From Gemmatimonadota bacterium (GTDB lineage: Bacteria; Gemmatimonadota; Gemmatimonadetes; Longimicrobiales; Gaopeijiaceae): a stretch of 64,000 bases of DNA. The first letter of the stretch is position 1, and each line of letters starts with the position of its first letter. Positions 17,485-26,428 of the stretch are shown here, in pieces. Location: positions 20,170 through 84,169 of the forward strand of contig JAURER010000011.1 of the NCBI GenBank assembly GCA_030827315.1, read 5' to 3'. Made by a program: the position numbers and the translations under genes. The notes under the pieces are model-generated. The model had not been told where the DNA came from. It made no database searches and saw only the letters and a program-made list of their open reading frames with translations.

Positions 17485-18417
17485 TCAGCGGAGCTGCCAG
17501 ATGTCGACGCGGTTCAGGGCGATGTAGGGGACCGCGATCCGGCCCCGGGACGGGTCCACCGCGATGTCGGCGGGGCGGCCGGCCACGCGCACCAGGGGCG
17601 TCACGGTTCCCTCCCCGACGTCCACCGCGTGGATCGTGGAGTCGGCCTGGCTCGCGATGATCACGAGCCCGTCGAGCACCTCGATCCCGTCGAAGTTGCC
17701 GCCGACCAGCTCGGCGACGTCGTCGAAGACGCCCGTCACGGGGTCCCACGCGCGCAGCTTCGTGCCGCCGCCCCACGGGGCCAGCAGGAAGCGTCCGGAG
17801 CCGTCTTCGGCGGTGATGCCGTTCGGGGGGCCGGTCCGGTCGTCCTCGACGGCCACCGACGCGACGCCGTCCACGACGCGGTAGATCCGGCCACGCCCCG
17901 TGTCGGTGGCGTACAGCGCTCCGCCGGCGTCGACGGCGAGGTCGTTGATGAAGCCGGGCTCGAGCGCGGTGAAGTCGACGAACGCGAGGTGCGTGCCCGA
18001 GACGCGGTCGAAGCCGTGGACGCCGTCGACGTCCGCGACCCAGAGCGTGTCGCCTTCGAGCGCCATGCCCCGGGGCATGTGCAGCCCTGCCAGCGCGGAG
18101 CCGACCATGAAGCGCAGGTCGACCACCTCACCGTCCGGGGCGACGCGGCTCACGAAGCCGTCGCCGTCCCGGTCGTCCTCTCCCTGCGAAGGACCGAAGT
18201 TGGCCACGAACCAGATGTCCTGGTCGGGATCCCAGCGGACGGCCTCCGGGCCGGAGAGACCCTCGACGCGTGCGAGCACGTCGCCGGAGTCGAGGGTGGC
18301 GGGTGCCGGTGCTTCCTCGGAACGCTCGGTCGCCGCCTCGGGGCCCGGGGTGCAGGCGGCCAGGAGGGCGGCGAGCATGGTCGACCACGCCACGGTTCCA
18401 CGTTGTCCTGATGTCAT
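17485..18417 (-). CDS. NHL/SMP-30-like beta-propeller lipoprotein
   Basis: The 310-residue protein has a signal peptide with lipobox LAAC. The mature part is a six-bladed propeller of the NHL/SMP-30 superfamily, with repeats such as PEAVRWDPDQDIWFVANFG, PRGMALEGDTLWVAD, INDLAVDAGGALYATD and PADIAVDPSRGRIAVPY. Some relatives are gluconolactonases or lactonases, but an active-site set cannot be assigned by eye, so a binding role is equally possible. The start at 18417 has AAGGAG seven bases upstream, a clear ribosome-binding site. It is divergent from the TfoX-N gene. Confidence 0.85.
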   Translation of the reverse strand: MTSGQRGTVAWSTMLAALLAACTPGPEAATERSEEAPAPATLDSGDVLARVEGLSGPEAVRWDPDQDIWFVANFGPSQGEDDRDGDGFVSRVAPDGEVVDLRFMVGSALAGLHMPRGMALEGDTLWVADVDGVHGFDRVSGTHLAFVDFTALEPGFINDLAVDAGGALYATDTGRGRIYRVVDGVASVAVEDDRTGPPNGITAEDGSGRFLLAPWGGGTKLRAWDPVTGVFDDVAELVGGNFDGIEVLDGLVIIASQADSTIHAVDVGEGTVTPLVRVAGRPADIAVDPSRGRIAVPYIALNRVDIWQLR

Positions 18418-18539
18418 CGAGCGCTCCTTCGGCGGCGATCCCGTGGACCGCTTGCGCACGCCTGCGTGAATGTCGAGCATCGAAGCGGTGGTGCGCGACG
18501 GGCGCGGGCCGAGCCGATGCAGGTCTTTGCGGAGGAATG

Positions 18540-18875
18540 ATGGCGTCCGACCTCGGTTTCGTCGAATTCGTCGTCGATCAGATCGCACCCGACTGCGCGG
18601 TGACGCACCGGCGGATGTTCGGTGAGTTCGGCCTCTACAGCTCGGGGAAGATGTTCGGCGTGATCTGCGACGACCGTCTCTTCATCAAGCCCACCGAGGG
18701 AGGGCGCGCGTTCATCGGCGCCCCGGTCGAGGCGCCTCCGTATCCGGGAGCGCGGAACAGCTTTCTCATCGAGGACCAGCTCGAGGACGGGGCGTGGCTG
18801 AGCGAGCTGGTCCGGATCACCACCCGCGAGCTCCCCGAGCCGAAGCCCCGGAAGCGGAGCGCGAAGAAGCGATAG
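18540..18875 (+). CDS. TfoX/Sxy N-terminal domain protein
   Basis: The 111-residue protein consists of a TfoX-N domain (RRMFGEFGLYSSGKMFGVICDD; FIKPTEGGRAF) with a short basic tail (PKPRKRSAKKR). In gamma-proteobacteria TfoX activates competence genes, but N-domain-only proteins are widespread and their role is unknown. Two tandem ATGs (18537 and 18540) follow GGAGGA; the second gives the better spacing. The basic tail could allow nucleic acid contact. Confidence 0.85.
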   Translation: MASDLGFVEFVVDQIAPDCAVTHRRMFGEFGLYSSGKMFGVICDDRLFIKPTEGGRAFIGAPVEAPPYPGARNSFLIEDQLEDGAWLSELVRITTRELPEPKPRKRSAKKR

Positions 18876-18945
18876 TTCCGACCCCTTCCGGGGGCTGAAC
18901 GCCTACCTCGACGCGGCGGCGCGCGCGGTGCCGGGGACGGTCGCC

Positions 18946-21288
18946 TCAGAAGGCGAGCAGCTTCGTGAACTTCAGGGTCAGGAAGCGGTCGAGGACGCGG
19001 TCCGTGGCGGTGTCACGCCGTTCCGTCAGCACCAGATAGAGGTCGGACAGCGGGGCGTGAATCCAGCGGAAGCGCAGGTTCGTCACGAAGTCCTCGGTGG
19101 CCGCGTTGTACTGCACGAATGCGCTCGTGAGGAGACGGGTGGAGAAGAACACGTCGAGGTTCGCCCCGTACACGTCCGCGGTCGTGACCGGCTGTCCGGG
19201 GAGCGCGATCCGGTTGTGATCGGCAGAGAGCTGGAGCAGGACCTGGTGTCCCACCCGGCCCAGCACGTTGCCGCCGAACGAGAAGCGTTCGCCGCCGAAG
19301 TACCCTCCTCCTCCCACGGAAGCCCTGCCGGACACGCGACGGGCCCCGCTGGTCTGATACGATGCCTCCGCTTCGCGGAAGGCGTACCTGCCCGCCCCGA
19401 CCTCGGAGCCGCGCACGGCGAAGGATTCGAACACGTGCTCGTACCGGTCGGAGGCGTTGATCGTCGCGACGCTCCCGTCCCGGAAGTCGAAGTCGAGACC
19501 GACCGTGCTCGTCCGGGTCTCCAGGACGCCCTGCAGGTTGCTGTAGACGTGCGCCTCGAGATACGGGTTGATCTCGAGGACGCCGGGCCAGTCGGGGCGT
19601 GGCCGTACGCCGATCGTGGCGTACCCGTGGTCGATCGCGGTGCGTCGCACGAAGCCGATGCCCGGGGCAAAGTCCTCGTCGAAGTGCCGGTACAGGGCGA
19701 AGACCTCCCAGAAGGGATCCCTCCACCCCGCCGAGAGTCGTCCGGCCATGCGCCGCTGCACCGGAGCGCCGAGCGTGTCCGTTCCCTCGGTTGCCGCGAC
19801 GTAGGACTGGACGAGGAGGTATCCATTGAGCGCCTGGAAATCCAGGTCCGCACCGTAGCTGCGGTTCTTCGCGAGCCCTCCGGCGGTGGCGGCGCGGTTT
19901 CCGAAGAGGCCCCCGAGCGTGAGCCCGGTCACCGGCTCGGTGCGCACGCGCGCCACCGTGAAGTTCTCGGGGTCGAAGTCGCCTTCGCGCAGCGTCTGCA
20001 TGTTCAGGACTCCGACTGATACCGGTCCCGCGGTCCCGCTGACACGCCCTCCGCCGAGAATCGGAAGCGGGGATCCGCGGGGGGTCAACCCGATGCGACG
20101 CGAGTGGAAGAGCGTGAAGTCCCGGTTCGTCGCCCCCGTGCGGGTGGAGTACGTTCCCTGATCACCGAACTGGAAGACGCCGGCGTTCTCGAGGAAGAAC
20201 TCGCGCTTTTCCGGCAGGAAGAGCGAGAAGCGCGTGAGGTTGACCTGTTCCTGGTCGACCTCGACCTGGCTGAAGTCCGTGTTCAGGGTCAGGTCCAGCG
20301 TCATGCTGGGCGTGATGCCGTATTTGAGATCCCCGCCGACCTCGAAGCTCGTGGTGTCTGACGCCTGCAGGTCACCCGACGGCTCCGAGCCGAGCACGAA
20401 GGGCTTGAGGGAGAGGTTTCTGCCGGTCTCCAGTCCATCCAGTCCGTGGAGGGTGCCGCCACGGGAGCTCACGTAGATCTGCCACTGCCGGTCCATGGGC
20501 GCCCACGTGGCATCCTCGTTCTTCCTGCGGATCCGGCGGAGCATGTTCATCCCCCAGACCTGCGGTGCCCGGGCCGCATCGAAGCGCAGCTGTGACCAGG
20601 GGATCGCCACTTCGAGGGTCCACCCGCGGTCGTGCACCCGCGTGTCGAGGTCGAAGGCGGCGTCCCAAGCCGCGTTGTTGATGCGCCCGTCGTCTGCGGA
20701 CTGGATGTCGCGTACGGCGCCGCCCGGATTGAAGAAGAAGGAGAAGACCGTCTTTCCGTCGAGGAAGGGGTCGAACATGATCCCGAACGCGTCGCCGTCG
20801 CGGGTGTTCGGGTCACGCTGCAGCGTGGGAATGATGGGGCGGTACCCCGGCTGGTCGTGCATCTCCGCGCCGATGTAGAGATTCTGGTCGTCGAAGAGAA
20901 TTCGCACCTCGGTGCGTTCCGTGGCCGGGGCGCCCGAGCGGGGCTTCTGCTGCCAGAAGGCGTCGATGACCGGTGCGGCCGCCCACGTGGCGTCGTCGAG
21001 CACGCCGTCGACGCGGACCGGGCCGGTGGCGCGCGCCGCGTTCGCGGACGGCCGCGGGGCCAGGTCGGGATCGAGCGGCATGGGCAGGGGGGCGCCCCCG
21101 GGCTCGACCTGCGCCCACGCGGGGCGGTCGCACAGGGCGACCGCGAGGAGCGTGACGAGTATGACGGCCACGAGGGTGGAAGGGCGGCGGCTCAGGTGGG
21201 ACCTCGGGTCGGATCGGGAAGGGCACCGTGCGACGGCGGCGGCACACGATACGTGCTTTCGTTGGTCCGAGACATAGGGGGGTGACAT
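18946..21288 (-). CDS. CBM9-like/DUF5916 outer-membrane barrel protein (copy 1)
   Basis: The 780-residue protein starts with a long n-region, a hydrophobic core (TLVAVILVTLLAVAL) and an AWAQ cleavage site. A CBM9-like domain begins at VRVDGVLDDATWAAAPVI and runs to about residue 260. It is followed by a DUF5916 beta-barrel with the hallmark blocks LTLNTDFSQVEVD and LFLPEKREFFLENAGVFQFG. The protein ends in a short strand with a terminal Phe (KFTKLLAF), as expected for a BAM-assembled barrel. The ligand is unknown; carbohydrate or peptide uptake or anchoring is usually proposed. The ATG at 21288 has AGGGGGAAG just upstream and lies 33 bases from the divergent thioesterase start, so the two promoters overlap. 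A paralogue is at 48.8-51.2 kb. Confidence 0.88.
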   Translation of the reverse strand: MSPPYVSDQRKHVSCAAAVARCPSRSDPRSHLSRRPSTLVAVILVTLLAVALCDRPAWAQVEPGGAPLPMPLDPDLAPRPSANAARATGPVRVDGVLDDATWAAAPVIDAFWQQKPRSGAPATERTEVRILFDDQNLYIGAEMHDQPGYRPIIPTLQRDPNTRDGDAFGIMFDPFLDGKTVFSFFFNPGGAVRDIQSADDGRINNAAWDAAFDLDTRVHDRGWTLEVAIPWSQLRFDAARAPQVWGMNMLRRIRRKNEDATWAPMDRQWQIYVSSRGGTLHGLDGLETGRNLSLKPFVLGSEPSGDLQASDTTSFEVGGDLKYGITPSMTLDLTLNTDFSQVEVDQEQVNLTRFSLFLPEKREFFLENAGVFQFGDQGTYSTRTGATNRDFTLFHSRRIGLTPRGSPLPILGGGRVSGTAGPVSVGVLNMQTLREGDFDPENFTVARVRTEPVTGLTLGGLFGNRAATAGGLAKNRSYGADLDFQALNGYLLVQSYVAATEGTDTLGAPVQRRMAGRLSAGWRDPFWEVFALYRHFDEDFAPGIGFVRRTAIDHGYATIGVRPRPDWPGVLEINPYLEAHVYSNLQGVLETRTSTVGLDFDFRDGSVATINASDRYEHVFESFAVRGSEVGAGRYAFREAEASYQTSGARRVSGRASVGGGGYFGGERFSFGGNVLGRVGHQVLLQLSADHNRIALPGQPVTTADVYGANLDVFFSTRLLTSAFVQYNAATEDFVTNLRFRWIHAPLSDLYLVLTERRDTATDRVLDRFLTLKFTKLLAF

Positions 21289-21321
21289 CTTCCCCCTGGA
21301 GCCACTCCACCGAGGACGCCT

Positions 21322-21771
21322 ATGGATCCGCAGCAGCACTTCGCGGCCCTGGAACGGATGTACCGGGCAGGTCCCATCAATCGCCTGTACCGACCTGAAA
21401 TCACCGTGACCGACGGGGAGGCCGTGGTCGAGATGGAGGTGTCGGAGGACTTCTTCCACGCGGGCCGTTCCCTGCACGGTTCCGTCTACTTCAAGATGCT
21501 CGACGACGCAGCCTTCTTCGCCGCCAACTCGCGCGAGCGCGAGGTGTTCGTCCTGACCGCGTCGTTTGCCACCCGGTTCCGGCGCCCGGTGACGGGCGGC
21601 CGGCTCAAGGCCGTGGGGAAGATCATCGGAGCGGAAGGAGGTCGGTATCGGGCCGAGGCGGCGCTGTTCGACGAATCCGGCACCCGGGTGGCCGAGGGCA
21701 GCGGGGTCTTCGCACGGAGCCGGATGCCGCTCACGGAAGCCATGGGGTACGCGGAACCTGGATTCCCCTGA
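21322..21771 (+). CDS. PaaI-like hotdog-fold thioesterase
   Basis: The 149-residue cytoplasmic protein has the PaaI layout: a short N-terminal helix region, LHGSVYFKMLDDAAFFAANS holding the catalytic-helix residues (His-Gly and Asp), and strands VFVLTASFATRFRRPVTGG. It probably hydrolyses an acyl- or aryl-CoA thioester; the substrate is unknown. A GAGGAC lies before the ATG at 21322. It is divergent from the DUF5916 gene with only 33 bases between the starts. Confidence 0.88.
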   Translation: MDPQQHFAALERMYRAGPINRLYRPEITVTDGEAVVEMEVSEDFFHAGRSLHGSVYFKMLDDAAFFAANSREREVFVLTASFATRFRRPVTGGRLKAVGKIIGAEGGRYRAEAALFDESGTRVAEGSGVFARSRMPLTEAMGYAEPGFP

Positions 21772-21912
21772 GAAGTTCCGGTGGGTACGCCGGCGAGCGG
21801 TCCTACGGGGCGCGTAGAGGTTTTCCCGACATGCATTCGGGTCGTGCCGGTCCTATCGTGGACAGGCCCTCCCAGGCTGCAGCGACCCGTCTCGCTCGCG
21901 CGGAGGTGAGCC

Positions 21913-22773
21913 ATGACCGGATTCGTCGTAACGACCCTCGTGGTCGGGGCCGTCCTCGTCGGCGCCTTCTGCGTCGCGATGCTCTTCGACGTGGCGCTCG
22001 CGGGCGGTGCGCGCGCGCTGGCCGTACGGGAAGTGGAGAGCCGCCGCTGGCGCCCGCCCTTCGTCCGCGGGCAAGAGCTGTTCGACTGGGCCCGCTCGGC
22101 CGCGTGCGGAACCGTCGACCGGGTCCTGCGCGAGCCCACGGACGCGCGTACGCCCCGCCGGCTGATGAGTGAAATCGAGGCGGGGCTCGAGCACGCCCTC
22201 GTGCCTGGTTCCGTGCCGCGAAGGCACGCCGGACCCGTGCCGTGTCCGGAGGTGGGCCAGGGCGTCGTCGCGCTGACCGCGCCCGAGGCCCTCGCGCTGG
22301 CGGACTGTCTGCGGGAGTATCTGTCGCCGGCGGAGCTCGAGCTCATGCGGCGCGAGTCCGACGACAACGTCGGATGGATTCGGCGGATTTCCAGCGTGTA
22401 CGGCAGCGATGCGCCGTGTGCACTCCAGCGGGCGGACTGCGTGTGCAAGGCCTGGCGTGCGCGGCCTCTGCACTGCCGGGCTGTCCATGGGGTGACGCTG
22501 GCCAGGGCCACCGGCTGCGAGGACCCGTGGCTCGATCAGGACGCGTTCCGTCATGCCGAACAGATCTGCGCCGGCGCCCGGGTCGGACTGCGGGAGGGGC
22601 TTGGACGCGTGGGACTCGACGACGGGCTGTACGAGATGCACGGTGCCCTGGCGCGCGCGCTCGAAGTCCCGAACGCCGCCGAGCGGTGGGCCCGGGGCGA
22701 GCGGCTCTTCGCCGCGTGCCTCCCGGGTGACGTCGAGGCGCTCGGGCTCGATTCGGCACGGGTTCTCCACTAG
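21913..22773 (+). CDS. Membrane-anchored Cys-rich protein with YkgJ-like motif
   Basis: The 286-residue protein starts with one hydrophobic helix (residues 4-30) and is otherwise soluble. A cluster C-x7-C-x-C-x9-C-R (PCALQRADCVCKAWRARPLHCR, given here only as a pattern) resembles the C-terminal half of the YkgJ zinc/iron-chelating family, which has Cys-x-x-Tyr-x-x-Arg-Pro-x-x-Cys-Arg. Further cysteines occur in PCPEVG, DCLREY, GCEDPW, ICAGAR and ACLPGD. This suggests a metal or Fe-S site tethered to the membrane. I do not recognise the rest of the protein. A strong GGAGGTGA precedes the ATG at 21913. Confidence 0.68.
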   Translation: MTGFVVTTLVVGAVLVGAFCVAMLFDVALAGGARALAVREVESRRWRPPFVRGQELFDWARSAACGTVDRVLREPTDARTPRRLMSEIEAGLEHALVPGSVPRRHAGPVPCPEVGQGVVALTAPEALALADCLREYLSPAELELMRRESDDNVGWIRRISSVYGSDAPCALQRADCVCKAWRARPLHCRAVHGVTLARATGCEDPWLDQDAFRHAEQICAGARVGLREGLGRVGLDDGLYEMHGALARALEVPNAAERWARGERLFAACLPGDVEALGLDSARVLH

Positions 22774-22888
22774 GGGCGGACCCGGGGGCCGGGGAGGCCT
22801 CCGCGGGAGCCACGCCGGTTCGTGTTCGCCCGTGGACGCTCCCGTCGGAAGCGGTTAGCGTCGTTCCGTCCCCCGGCTTCGAGGCGTC

Positions 22889-23788
22889 GTGACCCTCCCA
22901 CTTTCCGTCGTGTGTCGCGTCCGAGGTGCGGGCGTCGTCCTCGCAGGGATCGCCGCGAGCGTCGCCGCGCTGCTTGTTCCGCCGTCTGCCGCGGCGCAGC
23001 AGCGCCCCGCTGGCGCGTATCCCGACTTCGATGTCCCTCGGGAGGTCGTCTTCATCGGCGCGGGGGCCGGCCTCGTCCTCGGGGCGCTGGTCGTCCCGGT
23101 CGAGATCGTGGACGTCCCCTCCGGCGGGCTCGACCCGGAGGGGATCACCTGGAAGTTCGATCGCCGTGTCGTGGGGAGCCGGAGCACGTCGGCCGCGACC
23201 GCGAGCGACTGGACGCGTAACGCCGCCATGGCGTTCCCCGTCGTCCTCGCGTTCACCTTCGGCGAGCCGGGCGCCCGCCTGGACGGAGTCGTGAGAAGAG
23301 GGGTCGTCTACGGCGAATCCCTCGGCTTCTCCGTGGGCACCACCATGCTCGCCAAGAGGCTCACGGGGCGGGCCCGACCGTACGCCTTTCTCGCCGTTTC
23401 GGAGCGCCCGGACGATCCGGCCTACGACGTCACCCGTGAGCGGACGTTCTATTCGGCGCCCTCGGGTCACTCCGCAGGTGCCTGGAACGGGACCGCCCTG
23501 GCCGTCACCGAACACCTCCTGACGCGACCGGATGCGCACTGGGCGGAGCGCTTCGGCGTCGGTTTCGTCGGGGGTGCGCTTGCAGGTGCCACGGCGACGC
23601 TCCGCGTCGAGGCCGGCCAGCATTTTCCGACCGACGTGCTCGCCGGCGCCGGACTCGGCATCGCCTCCGGCATCGCGCTGCCCCTCGTGCACCGCGGCGC
23701 GCTGGCGCTCCCGTCGCGGTCGTCCGTACTCGAGGCGCTCGCCGGCGTCGTGTCGGGGACCCTCGTCGGCATCGCGCTGAGCCGCTGA
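22889..23788 (+). CDS. PAP2-family phosphatase (exported or membrane)
   Basis: The 299-residue protein has a signal-like N-terminus ending near SAAAQQ. The three acid-phosphatase motifs are present: KRLTGRARP (K-x6-RP), APSGHSAG (PSGH) and RVEAGQHFPTD (a variant of SR-x5-H-x3-D in which R, H and D are kept). Hydrophobic segments lie between the motifs. The enzyme probably removes phosphate from a lipid such as phosphatidate or undecaprenyl pyrophosphate on the periplasmic face. It starts with GTG at 22889 after a GAGG. The next gene begins 13 bases after its stop. Confidence 0.87.
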   Translation: MTLPLSVVCRVRGAGVVLAGIAASVAALLVPPSAAAQQRPAGAYPDFDVPREVVFIGAGAGLVLGALVVPVEIVDVPSGGLDPEGITWKFDRRVVGSRSTSAATASDWTRNAAMAFPVVLAFTFGEPGARLDGVVRRGVVYGESLGFSVGTTMLAKRLTGRARPYAFLAVSERPDDPAYDVTRERTFYSAPSGHSAGAWNGTALAVTEHLLTRPDAHWAERFGVGFVGGALAGATATLRVEAGQHFPTDVLAGAGLGIASGIALPLVHRGALALPSRSSVLEALAGVVSGTLVGIALSR

Positions 23789-23801
23789 GGCCGGGCCGCC
23801 C

Positions 23802-24617
23802 TTGCTGCCAGTGCTTCTGCTCCTGACGCTCACGGTCGTGCCGCTGTCGGCGCAGGAACTCCGCCTGCCTGCGCGACCTGCGGATGCGCCCGGGGGCTCG
23901 GAGATCGTTCGCGCCGTCCGGTCGATGGAGCAGGCCGAGCGGGAGGCCCGGATCTACGCCGAGGTCGCTCGCGGGAACGTGCCGTCGTGGCTGCGAACGC
24001 TCAAGCCCGTGCGGATGGCCCGCCCCGGGCGTGAGGGCCCGCGCACGGTCGTCGTCCACGTGGCGCCGGACTACCTCGCCGTCGGGTCGGACGACGACTA
24101 CTTCCGGGTTCCCCTGACCCCCGCCACCGCACAGCGGTTGGCGGACCTCACCGGCACGTCACTCCCCACGCCGGCGATTGTCGACGCCATCTGGCGGGCG
24201 GCGGACGTTCGACTCGGGCCGGATTCCCTTCCGCCGGGACCCGCCATGACGACGCTGCCCGTCTTCGAGCGCCACGAGTGGATGGTGGAGGCGAGGCGGG
24301 CCGTTCACGAGGCTCCCGCGGGCGCGCTCGTGGCAGGACACCACAAGGACGTGGTCCTCACGGCGCGACTCGATACGCTCCCCGACCGCGTTGCGATCTA
24401 CGGGTGGCACCGGCCCGACGGGCGACCCATCCAGCCGCTCTACACGGGCCACGAGGTCGACTGGGTCGACTACAGCCACGGCGTCCGGCTCGTGTGGCGC
24501 ACGGTCCGGGTCGACGGCACGGCGCTGGATCTGCTCGACCTCCTGGCAGATTCTGACCTTGCCGGCCTGGTGAGCGACGAGGGGGTGGTCGGGCGGCGGC
24601 GGTACGGCGGCGGTTGA
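23802..24617 (+). CDS. Secreted protein of unknown function
   Basis: The protein is about 270 residues long with a short signal peptide (LPVLLLLTLTVVPLSAQ). The mature part contains DYLAVGSDDDYFRVPL, then GHHKDVVLT, VAIYGWHRPDGRPIQP and VDYSHGVRLVW. I recognise the last three blocks as recurring in hypothetical proteins of planctomycetes and myxobacteria, without a named function. The conserved His-His-Lys and the D-Y-S-H-G loop could form an active site. It starts at TTG 23802 or GTG 23811; neither has a strong ribosome-binding site. It follows the PAP2 gene by 13 bases, so co-transcription is likely. Confidence 0.75.
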   Translation: MLPVLLLLTLTVVPLSAQELRLPARPADAPGGSEIVRAVRSMEQAEREARIYAEVARGNVPSWLRTLKPVRMARPGREGPRTVVVHVAPDYLAVGSDDDYFRVPLTPATAQRLADLTGTSLPTPAIVDAIWRAADVRLGPDSLPPGPAMTTLPVFERHEWMVEARRAVHEAPAGALVAGHHKDVVLTARLDTLPDRVAIYGWHRPDGRPIQPLYTGHEVDWVDYSHGVRLVWRTVRVDGTALDLLDLLADSDLAGLVSDEGVVGRRRYGGG

Positions 24618-24699
24618 CGAGAGGAACTGCGGGGCCCGAGCGCGTATCTTCAATTGACGTGCGCGTTCGCGTCCCTTTCCCGAAAGACGGTGAGTCCAC

Positions 24700-24936
24700 T
24701 TGAACATCCGCGGCCTCAACTGCTTCTAGCACGACTCCTCGGCATGTCTCCTCGAGGACGGAGCGCTCACCGTCGCGATCGAGGAAGAGCGTCTGACCCG
24801 TGAGAAGCACCCTTGACAGTTTCTTTACGGTGCGATCCGTCGCTGCCTCGAGGATCGCGGCCTTCAGCCCTCCGTCATCGACGCGATCGTGCTCTCGGTC
24901 AAGCCGGAGCCGGACTGGCAGAAGAAGATCGCCGAC
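24700..24936 (+). pseudogene. Truncated carbamoyltransferase (NodU/CmcH family) pseudogene
   Basis: Reading from a TTG at 24700 gives the N-terminus of a carbamoyltransferase: NIRGLNCF, then HDSSACLLEDG, AIEEERLTREKHP, AIRRCLEDRGL and SVIDAIVLSVKPEPDW. The same frame is broken by TAG at 24727 and TGA at 24814 but shows no frameshift. Homology stops after about 80 codons at 24936, seven bases before the stop of the convergent GNAT gene. Intact family members are about 550-600 residues, so more than 80 percent is missing. A GGTGAG ribosome-binding-like sequence is still present upstream. The family carbamoylates sugars or antibiotics and is common in exopolysaccharide clusters. Confidence 0.85.
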
Positions 24937-24942
24937 GTCGGG

Positions 24943-26118
24943 TCAGCTTCCGGTGCGGGGGGGCTCGCCGCGAAGCACGGATCGAAGGAACCTCTCGGCG
25001 GTGAAGCGTAGCCGATGGTGCTGGAGCTCGAGCCAGTGCACGGGCTCGCCCGGGTCGGTGAAGAACTTCTTGTAGCTCTCCTGCGCGTCGGGCAGAAGGT
25101 CGTAGTGCCGGACGCCGTTCGCCGCGAAGTGGCGAATCGCCTCGAAGTGGCAGACGTATCCCGGCCGTAGCGCGTTGTCTTCGGTGACCTCGAAGCCGGT
25201 CTGGTGCATGTAGACGGTGTCGCCGTACTGGTGCCCATACAGCACGCCGATGGGCCGACCCGCGCACGTGATCCGGAGCAGGCGGATCTGGTCGTGCGGG
25301 AAGCCACGGTCGATGACGTCCCTGTGGAAGGCTACCCACCGCGGATTGCCAAAGGAGCCGGGCAGGCCTGCCGCCTCCCAGCGCACCGTATGCAGCTCTT
25401 CCAGCTGGTCGAACATCCTGTGCGCCTCGTCGGGACTCGCGGCGACGTCGAGTCGAAGCTCGCCGAGTCGCTCGTAGGCCTTCAGGGACTGGCGCATCTG
25501 CTGTCGCGACTTGCGTTTGAGTCGCGCGAGAAGTCGATCCGTCTCGGCGCAGTCGGCATCGATGTCGAGCATCCAGTGAACGAACGTCTTCTCATGGCGA
25601 ATCCCGAGCCCGGACCGAGCCTGAACCGCCGCCGACGCGTTCTTCGAGGCCAGCGACGATAAGAAGAGTTCGTCCCAGCGTTCCTCGAGAGTCTCGGCGG
25701 TCGTCACCAACTCGGCCCAGACTTCGTTCTCCAGTCCGGCTTCCGTGAGCAGGCCATTGTAGGCCATCACCATGTTGAAGCCGGCTGCGGGATATTCGTT
25801 GAGGTGCAGCTGACGGATCGGCATCCGGCCCTTGAGACGATGCCCCCGGTGGAGGGTCAGCAGCGCGGCGCCGACCGCGCGCCCCTCCTTCCGACACTCG
25901 AACAGCCAGACCCGCGTCGCCGGCACGACGAGGCGAAGCCAGCTGCCGATCCATGTCCACGAGAGGAAGAAGTGCGGGGCGCCGCGTGCCTCGAGCTCGC
26001 GCCATACGCGCTCGACGGCGTCCACCGACCCGACCCGGGTGATGGATGCCTCGAGAGGTGCGGACATGCCGGGACCGGCGTCGGTCACGGGCCTCTCGTG
26101 GCGGTGGTGCGAGGGCAT
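24943..26118 (-). CDS. FemAB/GNAT-fold acyltransferase (BioF2-like)
   Basis: The 391-residue protein belongs to the GNAT_6/BioF2-like group related to FemAB. Characteristic parts are the N-terminal HFFLSWTWIGSWL, the basic segment LLARLKRKSRQQMRQSLKA in the middle, and the C-terminal GNAT domain with PIGVLYGHQYGDTVYMHQTGF, RPGYVCHFEAIRHFAANGV and DLLPDAQESYKKFF. Such proteins transfer acyl or aminoacyl groups and are common in exopolysaccharide and exosortase-type loci. It is flanked by a carbamoyltransferase remnant and by AT-richer debris, which points to a degraded surface-polysaccharide locus. The start may be 26118 or an in-frame ATG at 26067; neither has a strong Shine-Dalgarno. Confidence 0.82.
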   Translation of the reverse strand: MPSHHRHERPVTDAGPGMSAPLEASITRVGSVDAVERVWRELEARGAPHFFLSWTWIGSWLRLVVPATRVWLFECRKEGRAVGAALLTLHRGHRLKGRMPIRQLHLNEYPAAGFNMVMAYNGLLTEAGLENEVWAELVTTAETLEERWDELFLSSLASKNASAAVQARSGLGIRHEKTFVHWMLDIDADCAETDRLLARLKRKSRQQMRQSLKAYERLGELRLDVAASPDEAHRMFDQLEELHTVRWEAAGLPGSFGNPRWVAFHRDVIDRGFPHDQIRLLRITCAGRPIGVLYGHQYGDTVYMHQTGFEVTEDNALRPGYVCHFEAIRHFAANGVRHYDLLPDAQESYKKFFTDPGEPVHWLELQHHRLRFTAERFLRSVLRGEPPRTGS

Positions 26119-26428
26119 CGGGTCAGCGTCGGCCTGTCGTACACGAATGATTCAGAGGACAATGCCCCGACCGGTGTCGCTGCGATCGGACCCGCACCGT
26201 AGGCTTCGTGCCGGGAGTCACAGCGCGAAGTCGACCAAGAACATCTCCCATGTTTCATGGCTCCCGAGGTACCGAGGTGCCTCAGATGCGATCAATCTAA
26301 CATCGCGCTCCGCCCCGCCATGACGAGGGTGCGAGGCAGGCGCGGGAGCGGGCCGGGAGCGAGCGGCGGACGCAGGCGTCGCTCGGCCGGAGGAGCATCG
26401 CCGGCGCACCCGGCCACACCTCGACCGG
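26119..26428. other. Non-coding, AT-richer stretch, possibly gene debris
   Basis: No intact gene is seen here. The part from about 26220 to 26310 is clearly less G+C-rich than its surroundings. On the minus strand it encodes a plausible C-terminal tail (LIASEAPRYLGSHETWEMF and a few more residues) ending in TGA at 26220-26218. Its codons (AGA, TTG, TCT, ACA) are not those of the host genes. It may be the end of a lost gene upstream of the GNAT gene, or chance. Confidence 0.4.

Noticed and set aside
24700..24936. Reading the TAG and TGA in the carbamoyltransferase as pyrrolysine, selenocysteine or readthrough
   Set aside because: The frame loses all similarity after about 80 codons and the rest of the gene is absent, so readthrough would not rescue it. 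No recoding element is seen.
26218..26292. The C-terminal tail-like minus-strand frame as a gene
   Set aside because: It is only about 25 codons, upstream reading is low-complexity, and codon use is atypical. It is kept only as possible debris.
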